Below, piece after piece: positions 54,021 to 64,000 of a stretch of 64,000 nt of DNA. The translations under genes were made by a program, and so were the position numbers. Each line of letters starts with the position of its first letter. The stretch's first letter is position 1. Below the pieces are notes generated by a model. The model saw only the letters and a program-made list of their open reading frames with translations, had not been told where the DNA came from and ran no database searches. This DNA comes from Eustoma russellianum (lineage: Eukaryota; Streptophyta; Magnoliopsida; Gentianales; Gentianaceae): positions 5,143,421-5,207,420 of the forward strand of contig AP025065.1 of NCBI GenBank assembly GCA_036186865.1, given 5' to 3'.

Positions 54021-56890
54021 TGGCTCCTGTAGTTGATGAGTATATTGTGGCTCCTGTAGCACGCAGTCCATAACGCGCTAGTGTATGCGCAACAGTGTTT
54101 ACCGCACGAGGGCAATAGCAGAGTGTAGATGCATTGAGGCACAGCAGCATGATAGCCTTTCGTATATCCGCTAAGCAAGACACAGTATATTGTGAAGGAT
54201 TGGCCAGTAAGTTAAGTAACATTCGGCAATCAGTTTCAACATATAGTCCATCATATGTCATGGCATAAAAGAGAAGAGAGTATAGCAAGGCCATTAGTTC
54301 AGCTCTAACAGGTGAAACACATGGTATTGCAAAACATACTACCGAGATGAAGGTTCCAGAAGCATTACGTAGCACAGCTCCCGCAGCTGCTCTGCTGCGG
54401 CCAACAGTAGCATCCACGTTTAATTTCATTCTACCAGAGGGTGGCAATGTCCACCTCACTAACCTGTGGCGGCAAACCCTTAAATGTGGCGAGAATCCCT
54501 GAGCAGCTAGATGAGGAATGGGCTGCACAAATTTACAACCTTGCATGGAAGCACACCAAGTGTGTATATGATCACGGACCCACTCAAATAGGTGCCGATA
54601 AGAAAAGTTTTTGTCGCCAAATCTGATGGAAGTATACTCTTTCCAAATAACTCAAACTACCAATACCAGAATCATTGCCCGTAAATTACCCAGCATGGTA
54701 GTAGCCGAAGCTTGACGCCACCAACAAATTTAAGTAAGCTTGAATGGTGGACTGACAAGGCATAGGACCCGAAAATAGTACCGCAACTTCAACCCACAAA
54801 GATTTGATTTCTAGGCATTGTAAAAATAAGTGATCCTTAGTATCCGAATGCTGCAAGCAGAATACACATTGTGAAGGATATATATGCTGCCATGCACGAA
54901 GATTATTGGTTATAGGGAGGGAACAGCACCATAATCGCCACAAAAACAATTTCACCCCCGGGGGAGAGGGAGATCACCAAATGTACTTGGAAAAATCAAG
55001 CAAGGGGATTCTACATGAAGCAAGGTATATGTTGATTTAATGGTGTAATTGCCGGTAGTGTCAGCAACCCAGTTTAGACCATCCGGTGTATATTCAACGT
55101 TTGCATGCATGTAAGAATGAGTATCACAAAGTCGTTTCCAAACTGCTGAATCGTAAATATGAGCATAAACGCTGCTTCGCTGGCCATATTTTGCCCGGCT
55201 GAAGGTGTCCCATAATGAGTCAGAGGTATGATATTTCCACCAGAGAAGGCCATCATATACTCTTTGAATCATATCTAAGTTTCGTATACCTAATCCACCA
55301 TGCTCAATGGGATGACACACATGATCCCAGGATGCACAATGATGGCGACCATTCCACAAAAAAGTAGACATTTTCTTATTCAAGGCCGTGATGACACTTT
55401 TGGGTAATCTTGAACTTGCAATGATGTGAATTGGCATTGTTGCTAGGACATGCTTGACTAGTATCAGCCTTCCCGCCATATAAAACAATTTGGATGACCA
55501 AGCATTAAGGTGCATGTCAAAATGTGCTAACAAAGCAGTAAAATATGAAGATCTATTAACTCCTTTATGTAAGTAGGACCCAAGATATTTAATTGGCAAC
55601 ACCGCCAAACGCATACCAAGTGCTCGTGCCACTCTTGGTCCAGCCACTGACTTTCCAACCACCAATTGACTTTTGTGAAAGTCAACCAACTGTCCTGAGG
55701 TAGACTGATAGGTATCCAAGAATTGGCAAAATTTGTGCATGTTTGCAAGAGTGCCATTTAGAAAGATCACTAGATCATCTGCAAATCCAAAGTGAGTTAT
55801 TGGTGGTACCCGCCCCACATGGAAACCACACAACTCACCCAAACTGATCAACGCATTAATGCCATGTGAAAAACCTTCTGAGGCTAGAATAAATAACAAT
55901 GGCGATAATGGATCACCTTGTTTTACCCCCCCGCGTGACAAGGAAGAATCCCACTGGCTTACCATTGATGAGGATTGAGCAATGGGTAGCTCCTAAGTTA
56001 TTCAATATGATCCTTACAAGCTTAGCGTCAAAGCCGAATTTGAGTAAAAGCTGATGAAGATATGTCCAATCCACTCTGTCAAAAGCCTTTGCCATGTCTA
56101 ATTTAACTATGACATGACCTCCATGCACATGCTTATCTAACATGTGCACCATTTCTTGAGCTAGCAAAATGTGGTCAGTTATACCACGTCCTTTTAAAAA
56201 TCCAGCCTGCTCCGGAGAAATAAGATGTGGTAGTAAAACTGATAATCGCATCGCCATCAGACGTGTAATGATCTTGGCCAAAACATTTGTCAAGCAAATT
56301 GGCCAAAAGTCGTTAAACGATTGAGGATTGGGTACCTTTGGAATAAGGGTAATAAGAGATGCAGCAAGTTGGTTGGGAGGTGTAACTCCAAGAATGAATT
56401 CCTGAACCACCTTATGCACATCAAATTTAATTACATGCCAGAATCTTCGATAAAACGAGCCTGGAAAACCATCTGGACCTGCTGCACTGGTAGGACTGAG
56501 ATCCCAAATAGCACCTTGTACTTCCTGAAGATCCGGCAATGCAAGGAGCGGTGCATTGTCTTCCTGTGTTAAAATAGTGGGAATATATTGGAGCAAAGAA
56601 GAAGGATGCGTCAGTGTTTCCACAGTGAATAATTTTTGATAGTAGCGAACTACTTCCTGTTCAATGTCTGTAGTGCTTTGGCACTCCACACCATTTGAAT
56701 CAACAATTCTACGAATTGTTGGACGACGTCTTTTGTCCTTGACAATTTGACGATAATAACGAGTGTTAGCATCACCCTCTTTCATCCATTTTACATTGGC
56801 TTTTGCTGCCAAAACAAAGTTGCTCGATGTTGCTGTTGCTTCAAAGTCACCATACTTCTATGATATAACTCGCGAGACTCAGCAGTTGGA
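54016..56890 (-). pseudogene. L1-b: L1-type LINE ORF2 (RT, zf-RVT, RNase H), nearly open
   Basis: 56812-55913 carries the RT N-terminal part: VKWMKEGDANTRYYRQI, SAAGPDGFPGSFYRRFW, GFLKGRGITDHILLAQEM and KLDMAKAFDRVDW. A frameshift at about 55940 leads to 55965-54952: GGVKQGDPLSPLLFILASE, FGFADDLVIF (catalytic Asp pair intact) and YLGSYLHKGVNRSS. A second shift at about 54955 leads to the zf-RVT domain (54955-54686: FLWRLWCC, CVFC, H-x4-FLQC), and a third to plant-type RNase H (54546-54016: RWTLPPSGRMKLNVDA, VETDCRMLL, NTVAHTLARYG). Upstream residues TAESRELYHRSM (about 56885) are shifted. The 3' UTR and poly(A) are missing at the G2 junction, and no endonuclease is seen. It is clearly related to L1-a. 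Confidence 0.92.
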
Positions 56891-56897
56891 CAGGCAT

Positions 56898-56905
56898 GTA
56901 TATAT

Positions 56906-56936
<31 letters not shown>

Positions 56937-56937
56937 G

Positions 56938-56968
<31 letters not shown>

Positions 56969-56971
56969 CAT

Positions 56972-57030
<59 letters not shown>

Positions 57031-57037
57031 TATATAT
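56898..57037. repeat. Compound (CA)n(TA)n microsatellite
   Basis: Alternating blocks of CA and TA repeats, about 140 bases, sit at the upstream end of L1-b. Frames on both strands through it are repeat artefacts. Confidence 0.95.
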
Positions 57038-57602
57038 GTGTATATATTCAAATGTTCAACAAAGCGGGGCATAACACCAGATGTCCTAATGGGTTCCAAT
57101 AATTTACTGTCACGGTTGCAAGTTTGATCCATAATCTTTGAATTTATTTTTAATTATTAAAATAAAAAGTGAAAAGAAAAAGGTAGAAAAAGAACAGACC
57201 TGTTTTCGTCTACACTTATGGATGAATCGCCGACTGTGGACATGTTTTCCAACTTATTTTGCAGATTGCAAAATTCATTACGCTTGTGAAATTGAATGGG
57301 CATCATCGATCAATATCTTCTGTGGCTCGTACATGGTCGCGCAGAAGTGTTGGGAGTTTGCCAGAACAACCACTGTCGGTGTTTAAGGAGGCAGGCGAGG
57401 TTAACTTTGGCCTGTTGGTTCATCTTTTATGTCAGATTGGTGTAGACATATCTTTGATAGTAGTGCTGTGCATGTTCGACCTTTGCTGCCAACGGTGAAG
57501 TAGAATTATAGCGAATTAAATGACGCAAACCAGACCGAGGCCCCTGCATCTTCAAATCCTTGGCCATCCACTTGGTCTAAGCCTCCATTCGGGTGTAATT
57601 TA
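57038..57602. other. Unassigned, possibly the L1-b upstream region
   Basis: On the minus strand short stretches could be decayed LINE linker (for example LRHLIRYNSTSPLAAKVEHA near 57480-57550), but the match is too weak to call. Two short plus-strand frames (57138, 57259) look spurious. Confidence 0.25.
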
Positions 57603-58386
57603 TGTTGGAAAATATAGCACAGAATGGAAAACCAAACAAGAAAACAACATGAAAAACTGAGACGAGTTTCTTGATAACTCTGTACTTAAAGCAATTTAGC
57701 CTCTATCGGTGAGCAAGGTAGATTGCAATCACTAATGCTTCCCAAGATATAACGGCTTACTCTCTTTTGTTTTCTCTACTAGATAGAGTTTGAACTTGTT
57801 AGTAGAAGTTATTGATAGTAGAAGATAGAAGAAAATGAAGTGCTGCAGAATTTTCACAAGTCTTTTCAAGATTTTCCAAGTATATATTGCACATAGCGAA
57901 GCCTACAATTTATAGGCTTTGAGTTCACAAACATGATGTTAAAATGATCCTTTTCTGCAAAATTATACCCACAAAGGATGAGTCGTGGTCGTTCAAATTG
58001 AAAGAAGATCTCACATGATGTAGGAGTTGCATCTTGTACAAACAGACACCCACTTAAGGGGACTTATGTAGGCGTTTGAAGTGTTCTGGAAGTATTCGAA
58101 CGCCTAGATTAGGCGCTTCATCCCACTTCGAACGCCTATACAAAGCTTTCAAAATGTTCTGGAAGCTTTCTGGAACACTTCGAACACCTACATTAGGAGC
58201 TTCATCCGAAGTGTTCTGGAAACTTTCTTCAACACAAAAAGCGCCTCATGTGTTTGGAACGCTCCCATTTCGTTCAATTGTTCACAAAACACTCCAAAAT
58301 TCACACAATCTCCTATCAATTGATCACATAACATTATACAAGGTTGGATCACACGATTTAAAATACTTTTAAGTACTTTTCCAACA
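57603..58386 (-). repeat. Tork-type copia 3' LTR (784 bp)
   Basis: The ends are a perfect 10-base inverted pair, TGTTGGAAAA and TTTTCCAACA. On the minus strand a purine-rich ATGTGAGGGAT precedes it, as expected for a 3' LTR. TATA-like sequence (tatatattgc, about 57881) and ttataggc are inside. A short ggcgttcgaa-like phrase (aacgcct) recurs several times at 58065-58260. No 5' partner is found in the window. Confidence 0.8.
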
Positions 58387-58950
58387 ATCCCTCACATGAT
58401 TCAAGCTTGTATAGTCATAAACGAATGAACATAAACCAACCTTTCTACTATCAACCGAAGATAATGACACATAATGGATATGATGACTTATGGTCTTGAA
58501 TCGCTGGTGGTACGACTTGAGTTGTATAAATGGAAGTAAGATGAAGTTCGCCTTGAATTTTACTACACTATTGTTTATATGAACAACAAGAAGACATATC
58601 ATTATTTACTTCTTCATGTTTGTGGTTTGGTGCGATATCGGCCATGCACCTCTCTCAGGATTCATAAGCTCTCTACAAAGTTTTCCAAGCTCTCACAGGA
58701 AGCGGCACCACTTCCAAACTCATATAGGTGAAATTCATCAAGTGTGCACTGCTCACACCACCAGACAACATAGCTATGAATTTTCATTAAGAGATTCTCG
58801 AAATCTCACCCTCGATTCTTTATAGCGAGCACTATTGACAACAACACCTTAGGGAGAAACACTTTGATAGTGCAACATAGAACTCTTTCATGACTTGTTT
58901 TTACCATATTGAACCCCGTTTGTAGGATCTCTACTAATAGTGGTTGGGTT
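58387..58950 (-). other. Tork element 3' noncoding region
   Basis: Lies between the end of the polyprotein and the 3' LTR of the Tork-type element. No convincing ORF; the length fits the 3' untranslated region of such elements. Confidence 0.5.
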
Positions 58951-58954
58951 CCCG

Positions 58955-61900
58955 TCATGAAGAATTCTCTACAGATGGAATAAGTCCCATCCCCCTCGAT
59001 GTTTCGTAGACTAACTTCTTACTTAGTCCTTTAGTTAAGGGGTCAGCAAGATTAAACTGAGTTCTTACAAACTCCAAGTTTACCACTCCTGAACTTATCA
59101 AATCACACACAATATTGTGCCTTAAACGGATGTGCAAGCTCTTCCCATTATGAATCTTGTTCTTTACACGTACAATCGCAGCCTGAGAATCACAATGAAT
59201 AGATACAGAAGGCATAGGTTTAGACCACAAAAGAATATCAACAAGCAAATTCCTTCACCATTCAGCTTCTGTACTAGCAAGTTCTAATGCAATGAATTCA
59301 GACTCCGTTTTTGATTTTGCACTATATGTTTGTTTACATGACTTCCAAAAGATAGCTGCACCACCCAATGTAATCACATATCCACTAGTGGAGTTTATCT
59401 CTTTATTATCAGTCACCCAGTTAGCATCACAATAGCCTTTTAAAACAACGAGCGAACCATTAAACATGAGTCCTAAATTCATTGTACCTTTAGGATATCT
59501 CAATAATCGTCTTAATGCACACCAATGTTTCTCATTGGGATTAACAGTATATCTTGCAATTCTATTTACATCATATGCTATATCGGGTCTAGTACAATTC
59601 ATCAAGTACATTATACTACCGATGATCCTAGCATATTCACATTGAGACACACTTTCAAATTTATTCTTTTCCAATGTCAAAAGCGAATCATAAGGAGAAC
59701 TAACTGGTTTCACATCAAAATGATTGAACTTTTTCAACATCTTCTCAACATAGTGTTCTTGAGAAAGTACATAACCCCCGCATTTCTCCACCAATTTGAG
59801 TCAAAGAATCAAATCTGCCTTCCCCATATCTTTCATGTCAAAAACCGAAGACATGTGTTATTCACAACATCTATGTTGGTACAAAAAAATTAACATATCA
59901 TCAACATAAAGACAAACAATGGACCATCACAACCAACAAATTTGTTGTACACACGACGGTCACTTACATTTACTACATAACCATTTGAGACCATTGCATT
60001 ATCAAATTTTTCGTACCATTGTTTAGGTGCTTGCTTAAGACCATATAAAGATTTCTTAAGGTCTACATATTTTATGCTCTTGGCCTTTAACTATCGTACC
60101 CTCTAGTTGTTTCATGTATATCTCTACTTCTAAATCTCCACTTAAACACGCTCTTTTTACATCCATTTGATGAATAACAAGTCTATAAATTGAAGAAAGT
60201 GTAAAATAACACCCTAATGGTAGTGATTCTAGCAACCATAGAGTAAGTGCCGAAGAAATCTACACCCTCTTGTTGCGTGAACCCTTTAGCGACAAGCCTA
60301 GCTTTGAACTTATCAATTGTTCCATCCGCCTTTAGCTTCTTTCTAAAGACTCACTTACAACTGATAGGTTTACAACCTATGCGCAAATCTGCCAATTTCT
60401 AATTTTTATTACTTAGAATTGATTCAAGTTCACTATTGATGGATTTTTTCCAAAACATAGAATCCATTGATTTAATAGCGTCTCCATAAATTTCGGGATC
60501 ATCTTCTAAAATGAAAATTGTTGTAAATCATTACCAAATGTTTTCTCAACTCTTTGTCTCTTACATCTCCTAGGTAGATCAACTTCTTTATTAACTGCGT
60601 TTTTAATCGATTCACCTACCTCAAATTTAGAGACAACTTTGGATTGTCTTCTCATCGGGAAATTATGTTCAAAAAATTCAGCATCCTTAGATTCGAATAT
60701 AGAACTCTTATCTATAGCCATGAATATATATGCTGCACTATTCTGAGCATATCTAATGAACACACAATCCCTAGTTTTTGACCCGATTTTACTTCTTTAA
60801 ATTCATGAATAGCAACTTTGGCTAAACAGCCACACACTTTTAGATAACTCAGTTGGGTGCATAACCTTTCCATAACTCATAATGCGTTTTATCTAACTTC
60901 TTATGAGGTATTTTATTCAAAATATGACATGCAGTCAAGATCTGGCAATCCTCAACTAACCAACATTGCATTCATCATATTTTTAAGTGTTATGTTGTTT
61001 CTTTCGGCTTCTCCCTTAGATTGAGGTGTATATAGGGGTGTGACTTCATGAATAATTCCATTTTCTTCACAAAACCTTTGTAAAGAATATGTACTATAAT
61101 CACCACCTCTATCAGTTCTAAGCCTGTTGATCTTTAAATCTAACTGATTTTCAACTTAATTCTTGTAGTTTACAAACATGGACTCCGCCTCATCCTTGTG
61201 ACTTAACAAATACACCATTGTACATCTAGAGCAATCATCAATGAAAGTAACATAATACCTTTTACCATCTTTACTCATGTGATTCTTAAAATCACCTAAA
61301 TCACTGTGAATTATACCATGTTTTTGAGAAACTCTATTAACTTTCTTAAATGGTTTCTTATGATGTTTAGCCTCAACACAGTGCTCACATTTGTCAAAAC
61401 TGTCATTATTATAAGAAATCACATTCATGTTTTTAAGTTTCTTTATAACCCCTATGTTTGCATGTCCAAGTCTAGGATGCCACAGATCAAGAGACTCAAC
61501 AATATAAGTAGAACTAGATACAGTCTTATTATTAAAAATGCATGTAGCGTTAAGTACAAGCAGCCCCCCGTTACAAAAGCCCTTACTGATAAACTCCTCA
61601 TTCCTAGACAAAACAAGTTTATCAGATTCAAGAACAAATTTGACATTAGCCTTGTTCAGTAGCACCTCAGAAATCAAGTTCCTACGCATGGCAGGAATGT
61701 GTAACTCATTGATCAACTCAAGTTTCTTTCTAGAGGTCAACATGAGAAGCACCTACCCTTTCCAAGGACTTGAATTCCATGTGCATCTCCCAAGAAGACT
61801 TGTTCACCACTACCTATTTCTTGATAATCAAAAAATAGGTCTTTACTGGTAGCAATATGTCTACTTTCTCCTGTGTCTACCACTCATTCCATAGTGCCAC

Positions 61901-61985
61901 TGACAAGGTTTACCTCTGTTAAAACGACTGCTACAATGATGTCATCATCAGCGGCTCCCGAGTTCTCCATAAGATTTGCGTGGTT
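58955..61985 (-). pseudogene. Tork-type copia pol (PR, IN, RT, RNase H; broken)
   Basis: From the 5' side: VVDTGESRHIATSKDLF (about 61890-61840, protease DTG); 61752-61156 with the pre-integrase domain (LWHPRLGHANIGVIKKLKNM, CEHCVEAKHHKKP) and integrase start (HSDLGDFKNHMSKDGKRYYV); decayed integrase; 60763-60506 with IRYAQNSAAYIF and RRCKRQRVEKTFG, the linker before RT; RT in pieces, with CLYVDDMLIF at about 59915 needing a frameshift; 59794-59255 with GSIMYLMNCTRPDIAYDVNR and YCDANWVTDNKEINSTSGYV; 59248-58955 with SIHCDSQAAI, HIRLRHNIV and the end LADPLTKGLSKKL. The wording throughout is Tork-lineage. Many stops and frameshifts. Confidence 0.9.
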
Positions 61986-62300
61986 GCGCTTCACTTTTAC
62001 TTTAACCATTTATGAGAAGTTGCATAGCCTTAACATTCATACTCAATTTCTTTTTATCTTCTATATTATATTCTTGCTTAGGTTTTACTTCTTCTAAGGT
62101 AACGCCATCAATCGTAGTTATCTTAGACGGAACAAACGGGCCATCTTCTATGATGGACTATAAGTTTATATTTATAGCCTTAAAAAAGAGTTTCATACAA
62201 AGTTTCCATTGAATAAAAGACTCACAGTCGAAAAGGGGAGGCATTACGCTTGACATTCTTTCTTGCTCGGTTTTTATGACTAGTGGATGCCATCTCACAA
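61986..62300 (-). pseudogene. S3 Sirevirus gag N-terminal remnant, joined to Tork pol
   Basis: Minus-strand frames read SFIQWKLCMKLFFKAININL, IIEDGPFVPSKITTIDGVTL and KKKLSMNVKAMQLLING, then a stop and SKSEA, directly matching the S1 and S2 gag proteins up to that point. Immediately beyond (about 61985) the sequence is Tork-type. There are at least two stops or frameshifts. It starts about 45 bases from the LTR border, as in S1 and S2. Confidence 0.85.
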
Positions 62301-62343
62301 AGGTTGTTGTATCTTATTGTAGTGAGTGAACCATGCTATGATT

Positions 62344-63430
62344 TCAGGACCTGTATAGCACCATTAGAATGGGGGATTGAATAGTGAGTGTTGAAATGTT
62401 GGTTTTTAAAACTTTTTGTTAGCAATTACTCACTTATGAAAACAGATTCTGTTTTCAGACCTGATTATTGATTAACTAGATGATCAGGTTATAAACCTCC
62501 AGAAACCGTGAAATTTGGTGACAATGTACTCTCAGATGTTATGAATGTGTCATAAAAATTTCAGATTGAAAAGTCAAAGCGTAGCCCCTTGAAAAAAAAC
62601 GTTTTCACTTAGACTGTGTCAATCTGCCAAAAATTGTTCCTCAAAATGAAAAATTTATTCCTATTTATTGGCAACTCTATATGATTTGAAAATTTTATGT
62701 AATGACCCTTAGGATGTATAATTTAATAGGTTGAACCAATTTTTCAAAATTCATTTGTTAAGTATGTCGACCACACTGATTTTCTCAACCTTTGCAGATC
62801 AAAAAATCAGATTACACTAGTCTCAGAACTATGAATGTTGGAATGACTAATACATATCCAAATTCAATGAAACTTGTTTCAAATGAAAGCTAAGACATTT
62901 ATCCATGTTCCTGAAAATTTTGGTGATTTTTTAAAACCGTTTGCTATTTTTAGAGAGACTATGAAAACGATACAGAAAACTAAAACTGAAAATAAAAGTG
63001 ATGACAAGTAATAACACGGAGATTTTTATACTGACCCAGTCAAATCAACCTATTCCAGTCATCGAGAACACCTTCTTCAGTATTCACTAAACACAAACAA
63101 CACCTTGACAGAAGGATGACTGGAGTTATACACCAACTCCACCATTATACAATGAACAAACAAAAACAACACACAATTACCACCACCAAACAAATGAAGG
63201 TATGATTACACCTTGATCGACCTTGTTCAACAACGGGATGTATGTGAATAGTATAATCAAATCCTATACAGTATATGGAAGATAACAATGATAGGATTAA
63301 GGCTAAGAGCAAGAGAAAAGAATAAGAAAAAAAGAGAATAGTCTTGCTTGATATTGATAGAATATGAACTTTGGCTTAGCTTTGTCTTGAATCATATTGC
63401 CTCCTTATATAGGTGTGTGGCCAATCTATC
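62344..63430 (-). repeat. S3 5' LTR, old Sirevirus family member, truncated
   Basis: The start (caggacctgtatagcacc) and many later blocks match the S1 and S2 LTRs: gaaaacagattctgttttcag, ctcagatgttatgaatgt, actagtctcagaactatgaa, and the tttttatactg...tattccagtc box near 63020. Divergence is far greater than between S1 and S2. A worn primer site (gctatgatt) precedes it at about 62335. It breaks at 63431, where another sequence begins. Confidence 0.8.
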
Positions 63431-64000
63431 TGTTAGTGTATGTGCCCTCGGTCATGATTTGGATATTTATGATATACATTTATTATTAATAAAAGAGGTT
63501 TTATTATCATTATTGTTGGTTAAGTATGTTACACAATTTTGATATATGTCCCTGATTCATTATTGTTATAGAGATAAAATAATTTATAATCAGTATGAGT
63601 ATTGATTTGATAATCATGAGATGATTATGTGTATGGTGATACAAATCAATCTCATAGATACTTGTTAGAGAACTGTGTATTGGATAGACCCATCATGAGA
63701 TTACTACATGGATTAGCGTCATAAGTAAATCTCATGATAGTCATGTTTTAATCCTTTGACTTGAGATTGTCATAGTTTCCAACATAAGGACTATTATATT
63801 TTGACATGATCAAATGTTATCCATAACTGGATCATAATAAAGGTCATGATTGAATGTGATAGAAATTATGTAGAGGATATTGAACAATCAAGATAGAATA
63901 TGTCCCTATCTTTTGAGAGAGATATCTTTGGGCCCCTCGATTAGTGAGACTGTGAAATGCATGGTCGTGCTCAAATGAATTGATAGTGTGATCAATATCA
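63431..64000. repeat. Probable LTR of a further copia-type element, cut by window edge
   Basis: TGTTAGTGTATGTGCCC begins abruptly where the S3 LTR similarity ends. The sequence has the feel of a copia LTR or leader (long AT-rich stretch with atgagat and catgat phrases) but no second copy or coding region is in view, so the assignment is tentative. Confidence 0.35.

Noticed and set aside
56763..57132. Thr-His / Ile-Tyr and Cys-Val repeat ORFs on both strands
   Set aside because: Translation of the (CA)n(TA)n microsatellite at the upstream end of L1-b.
1..64000. Host genes, exon-intron structures, rRNA or organelle DNA
   Set aside because: Apart from a few unassigned gaps and microsatellites, each long stretch could be assigned to a transposable element or to the interior of one; no host protein was recognised.

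Overview
This is plant nuclear DNA made almost entirely of nested retrotransposons. Evidence for a plant: Sirevirus-type and Tork-type Ty1/copia elements, Tekay/Del-type Ty3/gypsy elements with a chromodomain-like integrase tail, plant L1 LINEs with an RNase H domain, an RTE-type LINE, and primer-binding sites matching plant initiator tRNA-Met (TGGTATCAGAGC). Host introns, tRNAs, rRNAs and intact host genes were looked for and not seen. I cannot name the species; a large-genome angiosperm is likely. All element names below (G1-G3, S1-S3, L1-a, L1-b) are mine.

Layout. 1-3631: G1, a gypsy element on the minus strand whose 3' LTR runs off the left edge; it holds only a gag fragment. 3650-6750: a copia RNase H remnant, a possible MITE with a GC-rich minisatellite core, and a decayed Tekay-like LTR. 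6756-7397 and 18878-22601: an old plus-strand Sirevirus (end of pol, env-like ORF, 3' LTR with an ATCGAT hairpin array), split by S1. S1 (7398-18872, minus strand) has 3.05-kb LTRs, TSD ATTAG and decayed gag-pol. 22708-34170: L1-a on the plus strand, split by S2 (23500-31796, minus strand, TSD CTTAT), which has 3.05-kb LTRs but only gag. 34389-35539: an RTE LINE fragment cut by G2.

35540 to about 54020: G2, a gypsy element on the minus strand with LTRs of about 2.4 kb and almost no coding content. It contains G3 (40817-52358, minus strand, TSD ACTTT), an 11.5-kb Tekay/Del-like gypsy element with 3.3-kb LTRs and a recognisable but broken gag-PR-RT-RH-IN. The right LTR of G2 is cut at about 54020 where L1-b (minus strand) begins. 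57603-61985: a Tork-type copia on the minus strand with its 3' LTR. Its 5' part is replaced by the gag start and 5' LTR of a third, older Sirevirus (S3, 61986-63430). At 63431 another LTR-like sequence begins and runs off the window.

Three insertions are proved by matching 5-bp target-site duplications and by the broken host element continuing in sense on the far side. The order of events is therefore readable: S1 after the env-like Sirevirus, S2 after L1-a, G3 after G2, and G2 after the RTE LINE.

I found no undescribed gene system. The most interesting signals are the gag-only Sirevirus S2, the Sirevirus/Tork chimeric junction, the dense palindromes in the Sirevirus LTRs, and the short hairpin-forming tandem arrays inside several LTR families.
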